Assembly: GCA_029747015.1 (NCBI GenBank)
Contig: JAKOGI010001206.1
Span: forward strand, 88,501 to 152,500
Reading direction: 5' to 3'
Length of the DNA: 64,000 bases
Source of the DNA: Carnegiea gigantea
Taxonomy: Eukaryota; Streptophyta; Magnoliopsida; Caryophyllales; Cactaceae
Within the stretch, counting starts at the first letter, position 1. Each line of letters starts with the position of its first letter. The notes under the pieces are model-generated. The model saw only the letters and a program-made list of their open reading frames with translations. It was not told the DNA's origin and did no database searches. Positions 11,311 to 22,429 of this stretch are shown one piece after another. The position numbers were made by a program, and so were the translations under genes.

Positions 11311-13860
11311 TTAAATAGCTTGGCTAGACTGCACCCCTGATGCTGCTGCTGCTGTTGAGGTAGAAGCTTGGCTGACTGTTTGGATCTTTTTTGGCCTGCT
11401 AACTGGATTGTCAGTCTTTTGTTAAGGCTTCTTCTTGTATTTAAGTCTACTATTTTCATCCCTTGGCTGCCCACATGTGAGGCTGTTATGACCAAATTGC
11501 TTGTACCTCTTAGTGCCACTCAATTGGATGGTAGACAGTTATAGAGGGATGGAAAGTTTATTGTCTCTTCTTTTGTGTTTGTTTGGCCTTCCCCTCTTCC
11601 TAAGCCCAAAAGAGAGATCCAAAGCAGGCAATGCGCTCTCCCCTTAGAAGCATGAGTTAAGAATTGGGTGTATTATGCCATCATAAAGCTTCCTATACCT
11701 CTCAACAACAAACCTAGGATAACAATAATCATCCAACCTGTGGTTTAAGCAAAGAATGCTCCAGGCAACATGCTTATAGGATATGCTACTGACTTGCCAC
11801 CTTTAATAGTCACAATCACTGTTTCCCAGCCTCACAATTAAATTTGTGGATCCCTCTCTAACATCAAACTCCCCCCTCCTTACTGGCACTAAGTTACTGC
11901 AGTTTTTGAACTCTAGCTTAAGTTGCTTAAGTTTTTCCTCTATGAATGGTATCACTTTACCTTCCCAATCAGCTGACAACTAAAACGTCTTATCAAAGTT
12001 AGCCCTAATAAGCTTTCTAATATCTTCTAACATAGTGTATGTTGGCTTTCCCCTATGCTTCACAATTCCATTATTAAAACTCTCAACAAAGTTATTTGTG
12101 CTGTCATCTACCTTGAGGGACTGATCAAATTTAAACCTTGCCCAATGTTCCAATGCCTCATTATCTCTTAACCAATGAAAAGCATAAACATCCTTCTCCT
12201 TAATTTTCTCTATGGCCTTTTTGAAAACAAATTCTAAGTACGCATTGGCAGTAATGTAAAAGAAGCAATGAAACCATACAACTTCACCATTTTAAGGGGA
12301 GGGGAATAAAAGATATATTAATATTTGCCACAAACACCCAAGTAAATACTGAAAGCAAGTATTATATGTTCAATATGCACATACCAAGGTTGTTTAACGC
12401 AAAGTTTTTGTAGAAGTAGAAGACATAGATCCTCCTTGAAGCTTGAGGCATGACATTCGTTATTGCTTTGATTATACAATTATACCATAAACAATAAATT
12501 AAGCGAGTAATTGACAACAGCACAGAAAAAAAGCAATGAAGTTAACTTGTACATTGTGCCTATCAAACATGATTTTATACTTGGAACTATCTTCCCTTGC
12601 ATCTAGGGTAGTTGCTAATCCATGCAGAAAAAAGCTCCATTCCCCTTCATCCTCTGGGGTTGCAACTCCATAAGCTAAGAGATACTGCCCATTGTTGCCA
12701 TATAACCCTATAGCAGTGATCAGGATACCCTTATATGGCCCTTTCAAGTGACAAGCATCAATGCCAATGAATAGCCTACAGTGCTATTTGAAAGCACTAA
12801 TGGCTGACCCTATAGAAATTTGACATCTCTTTAAGGATGGATTCTTGCCAGGACCCTCACCCTTCCAGTTGATAAAACATAGAGAGTGAGGGTTTTTTTT
12901 CCTTAAATACCTTCATGTAGTCTGGCACTACCTTATGCCCTTCATCATGTCTGCCTTCAACAACATATTTCATTAACTTTCTAGCCCTCCAGCAAGTGTA
13001 ATTAAGAACTACCACCCTAAACCTCCTTATTAGAGTTGTTTTGCATTGTCTCCTTATCCATATTAGGATTGTCCTTAAAGTCATCTAGTAGCTTAGATGC
13101 AACCTATCTAGGTGAGGCATGCTTGTTGAACTGTGTCTTGGGATACCTGTGACCCTTGGTCAAGAACCTAATCATCCAAGTATACTTATCCAAAAGCATA
13201 GCTGCATGGATTTTGAATGGACAGGCATTGCTAATACACCTTTGTGTGTATCTACTCCTAGTATTCTTGATAAGTAATACTATGCTGAATATAGTAGTCC
13301 TCTATCACATTTAACAAATCCTCTTTACATGTGAAGATATCACCAATAGCTAAGCTCACCTTCCTATCCCTGTTTCTAGTCCACAATTTGCCTTGCCTGA
13401 ATACCTTAGCCATTTTGTTCACAATCAACAAGTTATTACCTACACCATTGTTAATGCTACCATGTCCTAAAGTCATGCGCAATGGAGTGTCAGTCTCTAA
13501 GTCAATATCATCTAATGACTCATTTTCAAGCTCTAAATCACCCTCCTCATATTAATGAGAAGCTCTCAGACTCCTCAGACCCATCTAATTGCCACTCCCT
13601 AAAGTCACTATCCTCACTGTCTTCATGGTCACTATCTTCATCATCCGCTTGCTCCAAATTCTCCTCTATATCACTATCAAACATATCAACCTCTCCTATT
13701 TTTGGTTGGCATTAATGAATGCACATCAAAGTCATGCAAGCCCACTAAATCAACCCTCACTATCCCTAAATCAAAGTCCTCCCCTACTTTTAAAGAACAA
13801 ACAACTGCAACTTGTCTTTTTAAAGGGCCAGGGGTAGCTTGCAATCTACTGAAGGACTTT
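11311..13860 (-). pseudogene. mudrA-like MULE transposase, central and C-terminal part
   Basis: Reads on the minus strand with several stops and frame changes. In order: a MuDR-type DNA-binding region (13482-13258, FRQGKLWTRNRDRKVSLAIG then a FTCKEDLLNVIEDYYI block); a linker (13084-12857, PDYMKVFKEKKPS); the MULE core (12747-12499, GILITAIGLYGNNGQYLLAY with PEDEGEWSFFL, matching the family's LLxAVGxDxNxxxxPxAFAxVExE...WxWFL pattern); a catalytic-domain tail (about 12300-11950, FHWLRDNEALEHWARF); a decayed SWIM-like finger near 11830-11740; and a C-terminal zinc knuckle (FGHNSLTC, about 11480). It continues upstream on the far side of the CACTA, which has split the coding region. The family excises and inserts MULE DNA in the nucleus. 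Clearly non-functional here. Confidence 0.85.
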
Positions 13861-14040
13861 CACTATAAGAAAAGGGTACAATTACGACAACCTAATTACG
13901 ACGGGGTGAAAATACTGCCATTGTTGCTTACTAATTATGACAAGAATATATGTCTGTCATAATTAATTAAGAGAAATTAGGTTATTTACAACCGGTAAAA
14001 AATCCTATCATAATTATTGTGAGATGCCCGTCGTAAAAGC
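13861..14040 (+). repeat. CACTA left terminal and subterminal repeat region
   Basis: After the CACTA terminus come repeated short motifs: ATTACGACAA, AATTACGACGGGG, TTATGACAAG, TGTCATAATT and CCGTCGTAAAA, in both orientations. In En/Spm elements such subterminal repeats bind the TNPA-type protein; here that role is inferred by position and form. Confidence 0.75.
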
Positions 14041-14668
14041 TCTAAAACTAGGCAAAGGTACGCATTGGGGATTAAGCCAAAAAAATTTAGTCGGAGACTT
14101 GACAGGGAAAATGAAAATGTGTGCGAAAATTGTGAGAATTGAAAATTAAAAAAGTCAAATAATAATATGAAAAATGCAAACGAACAAAGCCAGATCATTA
14201 ATTAACCGCCAATTCTCTCTCCTCCTCCATCACAACCTCTAATTCTCTCTCTAAAGTCGCGACCTCCAATTCTCTCTCCTCTTTGCGACTCTTCCCCTAA
14301 AAATCGCCTACCATAGCTTCTCTAAAATCGCGATTTCTTCAATTGTGATCGTAACGGCAGTGTACTTATATCTGGGTGTCATCCAAATTTCATATTCGTT
14401 CAAATCAAAGTGAAAATTTAGAATCACTGAGCAACCCTGTGAAACGCGGTAGCCCTAATTTTGGAGCACAACTTCATCTAGCCCTCTGTATCTTGCTGGT
14501 ATACTCTCTTTCTCAATTAATTTGTTACTTGCATTTGTGATTCCATTCTTTTGTTGTGCAGTTACGTTTAACCTAGAATTTGAGAGCTCGAATTGGAGGT
14601 CTCTGTTAGCTTCAATGGGTTCAATACTGGTGATACATAATGCTGGCTTTGATGTACTGTCAACTGGG
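14041..14668. other. CACTA 5' region, no gene recognised
   Basis: Contains CT-rich text around 14210-14345 (repeats of AATTCTCTCTCC) that could be a leader or promoter of the element. No ORF matches a known family. Confidence 0.4.
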
Positions 14669-16100
14669 ATTTACTTAATCTTCCTCTCTTTTTAAGTTTT
14701 TTGTTTTGTTTTAAGATGAATTGAAACCCTTATGCAATTGAGTGTGGTTTCTGCTAAGTCATTGAATGGGATTTGAGTTGCTAAGAAATATAAACAGAAT
14801 TGTCTTGTTCAATTCATATGTTAGTTTAGATTTGTTATGGTTAAAATGATGTGATATTTTCATAGACCTCACCCAGCCCCAGGGCAAGGTTATATTTTGC
14901 TGTAGTTCTTGTTCAAGTCTTCCTGGGTCATATGAATGTTTTTTTTTTTTTTTTGGGTATCTTGAATTATTTGATGCCAATGCTTTTAACTTCTTTGTAC
15001 ATCTAGATAGCTTAGGAGTCATCTAAATAAGAATCTGAAAATTATTTTGATGACAAAAGGATATATATGACAGCATTGAGCATGAAGGTGGAAGCTTTAT
15101 GAGTCTAAAATTAGTTTATCATTGACTTAAAATTGTTTGATGCCTTTTGTTGTGTGTCAATGTCCTTTGTACTATATGTATCAAAATTCCCGTTGGTGCT
15201 ACTAAGCTTTGTCTCCAGCTTAGTTGCTTTTAGGAGTCAATGATGGTAGGCTATTCCTGGTGAGGTGTTTCTGCCTAAGGTTATTCTACGATGCTCGCTT
15301 CTTCTCTACCTTTCACTGTCTTAACAACGATCAGAGTTTTTATCTCCTCTGATTTTGTTAAATTTGCTGTTTGTCTCGATGTGCATGCTTCTATTGGATC
15401 GTGCTTGTTCGAAAGAAATGATAATCAGTAACTACTTACAGCTTGATGCTTTTCTATTTTCTTTTCGCATTTCTGTTTAATGTTTGATAATCTATAACAC
15501 TAAGCACTTATTATATACTAAAGATTCTGAACTTATGTGAAGGCAATTACAAGGGTAAGTTAACCCAGAATACAATAATATTCTCTAATCTATTCACCAT
15601 CTCCTTTTCTACCCCCCTAAAAAAACCAAAAACAAGTTACCATATAGCTGGTAACAGGAGGTTAGGAGTTTTCAGTGTAGGTGATGATGTGATTATTATA
15701 AAATCATCACATAAGCATTTGAATTGTGTATAGATTGCTCATCGCTTGGTCTACCTCTCACTGTATTTCTTCATGCATCCTCATTTATGGACTTCAGACA
15801 TGCTACATATTAGGTGTATTGAATTTATCCAATTTTTTCATTTGGATGGACCGCCCCCCATTTTGGTGGCCATTTGGGGCGGGGTGGGCTGGTGATTTTA
15901 AACGCACACCAAGCTTACCCCTTCCTACAATTCTCCATAAGTCCATGAACAAAGTGCTGAATGGTAGTTTGGATATGCACACCTTCTGGAGTTTGGTCTG
16001 ACTGGTTCCTTGCTTGGTTAAATTGTAATTATTTTAGTTTTTATTTTAGGTCTCAAATATGGTGTAGTAATCACATTATAATGTACCCCCTATTTATGGT
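14669..16100 (+). repeat. 1.43 kb direct repeat, copy A
   Basis: Matches 18691-20121 over essentially its full length. Both copies open with ATTTACTTAATCTTCC and close with a C-rich patch and TTTATGG. Scattered substitutions and small indels put them at roughly 90% or better by eye. The ends lack TG...CA, a primer site or a polypurine tract, so these are not LTRs although they bracket a LINE segment. No coding content is recognised. Confidence 0.88.
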
Positions 16101-18690
16101 GTTCTTTTCTTCGGGGTTGTCCACACTATCTTGGTTTTCCTGTGGTTTAAGTCTCCTTGTGTACCCAACCTTCACTGTGTATTTCCCTTGGGGGCTGTCA
16201 TGCCAGAACCAATGTCTATTATGCTTGTTCTCCTATTTAAATACTTCCTTAACTCTGCAAAGCCTTTTCTAGTACTAGCAATAGTATTTAGGGGGGTGTA
16301 ATTCCACCAGTCCTTTGATTTAATGTACCTACCATGCACCCACTTTAACCACAACTGCATCTTCTTTAAAGCTACTTGCCTCACCAATTTTGCTACACGT
16401 GCTTGATTCCATATCCCAAATTCTTTAGCCCTATGCCCCAGTGAGATTTTGGCTTACAACAATTAGCCCATGAGACTGAGGGCACTTTTTATAGGCTACA
16501 TCAGCACTCCGTCTATACTTTTTACAAAGTTTGATGATCTCTTTCATAACTGTGGTAGTACAAAAATTATAGCCCAAAAATTAAAAATGACTAGTATAAC
16601 TAAATTGATTAGATCAACTATGCCTACATAAGATAGTGTTCTAAATGATCATACCTTTATCCTTGCTATTATCTTATCTAAAACTATTGGCACTCAGTTT
16701 TCCTATTCGCACTTACAGTTATAGGTACTCCTAGGTCCCTAAAAGGGAAAACCCCCTCTATAAACCCAGTTTCCCATAAGATTTCATTTCTTGTTTGGTC
16801 AATGTAGCTTCCAATAACTATCTATTATTTGCTAACATTTGCAGCTAATCCTGAGCATACTAAAAACTTTTGAAAAGCTTGCATTAGGCTTCTTACACTT
16901 GCTATATCTCCAACGTAGAAAAAGATTAAATCATTTGCAAATAGGAGGTGTGACAATTTAAGCAGTCTGCAGTTTGGATGATAGTGACAGCCTAAATTTA
17001 CAGAGGCGTGCCCTATCGGTCTTAATAGATATTTCATAGATAACACAAAAAGTAAAAGGGGCATAGGATCCCCGCTCATGTAAGTCCTCGTTTCCCCACA
17101 AAATAGCCAAAACTTCCCCTATTCAGTTGAATTGTGAACGTAGTGCTTAAGATACATGCCTTTATCCATTTGATAAATTCAATGCGAACTTTAGACACTC
17201 CAAGGCCTCCTTTATAAATGCCCAAGGAATGAAATCATAGGCCTTTGTTAAATCAATCTTCATCATACATCTTAGAGTAGCATGCTTTCTTGCATATACT
17301 CTAGCCAATTCTTGACAAGCCAAGACATTGAATAAAAGCTCTCTCCCCCTAATGAATGCTCTTTGTTTAAGACCTACTAGGTAGGGTAGCACATCCTTAA
17401 GCCTGCTAGTCAGTAACTGCAATGCATTTGTATATTACATTACAAAAAGCAATAGGCCTAAAATCAGTTGGGGAAAGAGATTGTATCTTAGGCAGCAGAT
17501 CTAGGTTGGTGATGTTGCACAGTTTGAGCATTTTTCCAATTTTAAAGAACTCCCATATTGCATTACACACCAGTAGGCTTACCTCTTGCCAGCAGCTATT
17601 ATAAAAACTGCTTCTATAACAATCTAGCCTAGGTGACTTCATATGAAGTATTGAGAAGATTGTTTCCTTTATATCCCTTTCTGAAAAAGGTCCATACAAG
17701 TTGAGTTATTCTTTAATGGGCAATTTGGCCCCTCTATCCATAATATCTCCATCAATATGTGCCATGTCATGTGACTGTGTCTCCAGTAGCTTGTTGTAGA
17801 ACTCTACAGTCATGCTAGCTACTTTATTAAACCCATAGACCATCTAGTCATGTTCATCCTTTATAGAATAGACATATGAGTTAATTTTCAATTTTTACAT
17901 ATTTGCAAAATAATCTTAAATCTTGTTCTCCATCGTTAAGTCATTCTAGCTTGCTCTACTTCCTTATGAACATGAGTGAGGATTTAAGAATCCCCACAAA
18001 ATCCATTTTGCATTTCTTCTCTACATGTTGTAATTGCGCATTACTTGGATCACTTTGTAACATCTATTGCACACCATCTAGCTTCTATTTGAACAGAACT
18101 TGCTGATTGTGAATGTTTAAGAATTTATCTCTATTCAATTGTTGTAGGGGCTTCTTATGCTCTTAAGTATTTGTAATGGTTGAAACATTTTGCATATCTT
18201 AATATTCTGGTGCATTTTGTCTCTCACTATATCATTGAATTCTATATTAGACACCCACATTTCAGAGAACTTGAAAGTATTTTTGGGTTTTGGATACGTT
18301 TGAAAATAGATTATTAGGGATGTATGGTATGATAGCCTATTCTCCTTATTACTCACCTGCACATGGTCAAAAACATCATACCATAGAACATTTCAAAGTA
18401 CAATACCTATTCTTGACTAGACTGTCTTATTTGTCTAAGAAAAGTGGGGCCCAATGTAGTTTATTTCCTGTAACTCACAATTAAGTTAACAATTGGCAAA
18501 ATCTCGTCTCACTATCAACTACCTCATTCCCTCCCATTCTTTCACCTAGGTACATGACATTATTAAAAGCCCCTACTAGACACTATGCATCATCCATGCC
18601 AGCAACTATGTGATTGATTTTATCCTGTAATTTCTTTCTCTTAGCTTCTTTGTTGCGCCCATAGACAAAATTGATATAAAACATCCCATA
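16101..18690 (-). pseudogene. L1-type LINE remnant (reverse transcriptase fragments)
   Basis: Minus-strand translation gives plant L1-type RT blocks in order. 17699-17406 has FSERDIKETIF and LLPKIQSLSPTDFRPIAFCN. 17422-17162 has LKQRAFIRGRELLFNVLACQ and MKIDLTKAYDFIPWAFI. 17079-16825 has LLFANDLIFF, where the family's catalytic FADD is altered to FAND, so activity is lost. 16387-16172 has a C-terminal WLKWVHGRYIKSKDWW block. Many stops and frameshifts separate them. The endonuclease domain was not recognised. No poly(A) tail or target duplication is clear, because the segment is bounded directly by the 1.43 kb direct repeats. Confidence 0.8.
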
Positions 18691-20121
18691 ATTTACTTAA
18701 TCTTCCCCTCTTTTTATCTTTTTTGTTTTGTTTTAAGGTGAACTAATACCCTTATGCATAATTGACTGTGGTTTCAACTAATTAAGTCATTGAACTGGAT
18801 TTGAGCTACTAAGAAATATAAACAGAATTGCCTTATTCAATTCATATGTTAGTTTAGATTTGTTAAGGTTAAAATGGTGTGATATTTTCATAAGCCTCGC
18901 CCAGGTCCCAAGGTAAGGTTATATTTTGCTGTAGTTCTTGTTCAAGTTTTCCTGGGTCATATAAATGTTTTTTTTTTTGGGTGTCTTGAATTATTTGAGG
19001 TCAATGCTTTTCATTTCTGCGTACATCTAGACAGCTTAGGAGTCATCTAAATATGAATATGAAATTTATTTTGAGGACAAAAGGATATATGTGACAGCAT
19101 TGAGCATGATGGTGAAAGCTTTATGAATCTAAAATTAGTTTTTCATTGACTTAAAATTGTTTGATGCCTTTTTTTATGTGTCAATATCCTTTGTACCATA
19201 TGTATCAGAATCCCTGTTGGTGCTACTGAGCTTCGTCTCCAGCTCAGTTGCTTCTAGGAGTTAATGATGGTAGGCTATTGCCTGGTAAGGTGTTTCTGCC
19301 TAAGGTTACTCTACGATGCTCACTTCTTCTCCACCTTTCACTACCTTAACAACGATTAGAGTTTTCATCTCATCTGATTTTGTCAAATTTGATGTTTGTC
19401 TCCATATGCATGCTTCTGTTGGATCGTGCTTGTTCGAAAGAAATGATAATCAGTAACTACTTATAGCTTGATGCTTTTATATTTTCTTTTTGTATTTCAA
19501 TTTAATGTTTGATAATCTACAACACTAAGCACTTATTATATACTGAAGATTCTGAACTTATGTGAAGGTAATTAGAAGGGTAATTAACCCAGAGTACATG
19601 AATATTCTCTAATCTATTCACCATCTCCTTTTCTACCCCCCATAAAAAACTAGAAATAAGTTACCATATAGCTGGCAACAAGAGGTTGGGAGTCTTCAAT
19701 GTAGATGATGATGTGATTATTATTAAATCATTACATAAGCATTTAAATTGTGCATAGCTTGCTCATTGCTTGGTCTACCTCTCACTGTATTTCTTCATGC
19801 ATCCTCATTTATGGACTTTGAACGTGCTACATATTGGGTGTATTGAATTTATCTAATTTTTTCATTTGGATGGAACAGTCCTCCTTTTGGTGGCCATTTG
19901 GGGGGGGGGCTGGTGATTTTAAACCCATACGAAGCTTACTCCCTCCTACAATTTTGCATAGGTCCATAAACAAAGTACTAAATGCTAGTTTGGATATGAG
20001 GACCTTCTAGAGTTAGGTCTGACTAGTTCCTTGCTTGGTTAAATTGCAATTATTTCAGTTTTTATTTTGGGTCTCAAATATGGTGTAGTAATCATATTAT
20101 AACGTCCCCCCTGTTTATGGT
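18691..20121 (+). repeat. 1.43 kb direct repeat, copy B
   Basis: Second copy of 14669-16100, the same length to within a base or two. After the repeat, sequence diverges at 20122 (TATTGTCAATTG), whereas copy A runs into the LINE segment. Confidence 0.88.
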
Positions 20122-21577
20122 TATTGTCAATTGATATGGTTTAGTCATTGGTTTAGGTATAGTTTGTTAGTGTTTGTTTGAAATCTATTAGTTTGGGGCT
20201 ACTAGTTAATTTTGAATTCTATTAGTTAGGGTTTATGATTTCTATGTGAATTCTATTATTTAAGGTTTATAAATGCTATTTGAAAAATACCTCAGTAAAT
20301 AGTTGTGGTAAAATTTCTTCTACCTATGTTGTAATTGTGGCTTGCCTGTAATGTTGGTCTTGGTTGACACATTGTGAAGTGGTGTCTCTCAGCGCTGTCT
20401 GCCTGTAATTTTAAGGATTTGGCATAGGACATTGTTGTTCAACTTAGGATATATTATGTGATCTAATAAAATTATTGATGCTCAAACTCATTTTCCTTTG
20501 GCTTTGAGTTGGTCTGTTAGAGGCATGACCCGCTGACATCACTGGGACAGGAATTGTTTGATAAGGACTAAGTTTGGCATGGCAATCTGCACCCTTTATA
20601 AGTATCATAAATTATAAAATATTGTCCTTTTCTTAGATGTTTCTTTTGTGTGATATAGTGGAAAATGAATTATGATTAAAGAGGGAGATGGGTCATAGGC
20701 TTTAGAATGATTCAAAGTTAATTATGCATATGATTTTCCTTTGAAGTCTTTGAAGTGCCTTATTATCTTGAATTGTCAGAATTGAAGCTTAACCATATGT
20801 AATAAAACCATAGGTTGCATATCACTTCTGGTTATTGTAACTTGCATAACAATCACTCCAACTACTTGGGCAACTATATTTTATAATATTATTGCATCTC
20901 TTATTCCAACTACTATTATTCTTTTTTTCAATTCATTCTTTTGCATTGTGACTAATTAACTCCATATTTTATATTGTCTCACAACTACATGTGCTCACTG
21001 TTGGTTGACCTCAACTAGTTTTTATTCTGATATGCAATATCTTTCCTTTATCCATTTGGAGTACAATGCATAGTGAAAATCTATGAACATATTAGAGGCA
21101 TAAAAGACTGGACCACATCTTTGTCTTAAGTAGTCACATAAGAAATGATAATAATAATGTTGATGAATTTTAACAATTGAATTGAAACATAAGTATGTGC
21201 ATGTACATGTATAATTAATTATTAAATTGAATTAGAGTACCTGTACATGCTATGAGACAGTGTCATTAATGAACCATATCTCATAATTTGAGAATATGGC
21301 TCTTCTAGTTTTCCCACCTTTAATTCCCTGTCCCCATAATCAACCCAGACATGCTATGAGATAGTGTGACCCAGACATGCTGTGACCTTGGCTCCTATGA
21401 AAAGCCCTCTAATACTTTTAGGATATGTTGGCTACGTCGATATATAATGTTTGTCTCTAATACAATATGAAGCTCAAGTATGACAATTGTTACTCTAGTG
21501 CTACAATGCAATGTTCGTCTTTCTTGTGTTTAATATTGTCGAAATTGATTTAATATATTAGTTGTTTTATCTATTAA
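20122..21577. other. CACTA internal non-coding region
   Basis: AT-rich. No ORF or repeat recognised on either strand. It may be leader or intron of the downstream transposase genes. Confidence 0.4.
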
Positions 21578-22024
21578 ATGCAGAGGGGTTTAGATTTTAA
21601 TATTACACTTCACTTGCACTATGGGGGAAAATTTGAAGAAATTGACGACTTCATACAATATGTGGGGGAGACTGGTTGTAGGCGGATTGAATATGATTAT
21701 GATAAGTTGTCTTTGCCTGAGTTAGGAAGCATATTAAAGGAAGATTGTAGGTATGAGAGTGACGTAAGGGAGTTTTGGCGGGAAAGTTCTCAAAAGAGCA
21801 ATGAGTTAAGGAGAATAATAGGAGACAAAGAGGTGGTGGATATGATATCCAGACTTGGCAAGTCCAAAACTGGCCATATATTTAACATTGATCAGACACT
21901 TGATGGTCTTGTACTAGTGACCCAATGGTTTGTTGACCGGCATGCAACTATGACCCAACTTGCAAGAAAACACATGGTGGCTCGATCATTGTTTACTTCA
22001 AGCTTCTTTTACCTGAAACTATAG
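21578..22024 (+). CDS. PB1-like N-terminal fragment of a MULE protein inside the CACTA
   Basis: An open frame of 148 codons with ATG and stop. The start LDFNITLHLHYGGKF followed by YVGETG, YDYDKLSLPELGSILKE and a C-rich/acidic turn resembles the PB1-like N-terminal region of plant MULE transposases (HHGGxF, YVGG, DxDxLSxxEL). No MULE catalytic core follows; the next ORF is CACTA transposase. It may therefore be a captured fragment. The last 50 residues are unlike the family. Whether it is expressed cannot be judged from sequence. Confidence 0.5.
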   Translation: MQRGLDFNITLHLHYGGKFEEIDDFIQYVGETGCRRIEYDYDKLSLPELGSILKEDCRYESDVREFWRESSQKSNELRRIIGDKEVVDMISRLGKSKTGHIFNIDQTLDGLVLVTQWFVDRHATMTQLARKHMVARSLFTSSFFYLKL

Positions 22025-22429
22025 ATAATAAATGACAAAATTCAAGTTTATCGACTCCAGTTTGTGGTGGAAATGGTAAGATAGTTTTAAATAAAAGAAG
22101 TTGTATTTCTATTGCTAGGTTTTCGTATTTTGCTTTTGTGTTAGCTTTGATCTACTTTGATGTTGTGAGCATGTTTTAGTTTGTTCAAGACGTGACTTGA
22201 ATGCTTTCTTAGGCATCCTGTATTTAATTGATGCACATTTGGTTGTTTCCATTTTTCTTGGTCACACATTTTTAGTTAATACATAACAAACCTCATCATT
22301 TAATTGAAGACATTAGTTAATTATCATATTTGATTGTGAATTCTGCTCTACAAATGTATCCGTATGATAATAAGTTCGTGGCTTTCATATGCTAACTGGA
22401 TTTTCCCCCTAATATATATGTACTAGTCA

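Noticed and set aside
14669..20121. Candidate LTR retrotransposon with 1.43 kb LTRs
   Set aside because: The repeat ends lack TG...CA, no PBS or polypurine tract adjoins them, and the middle is LINE sequence on the opposite strand.
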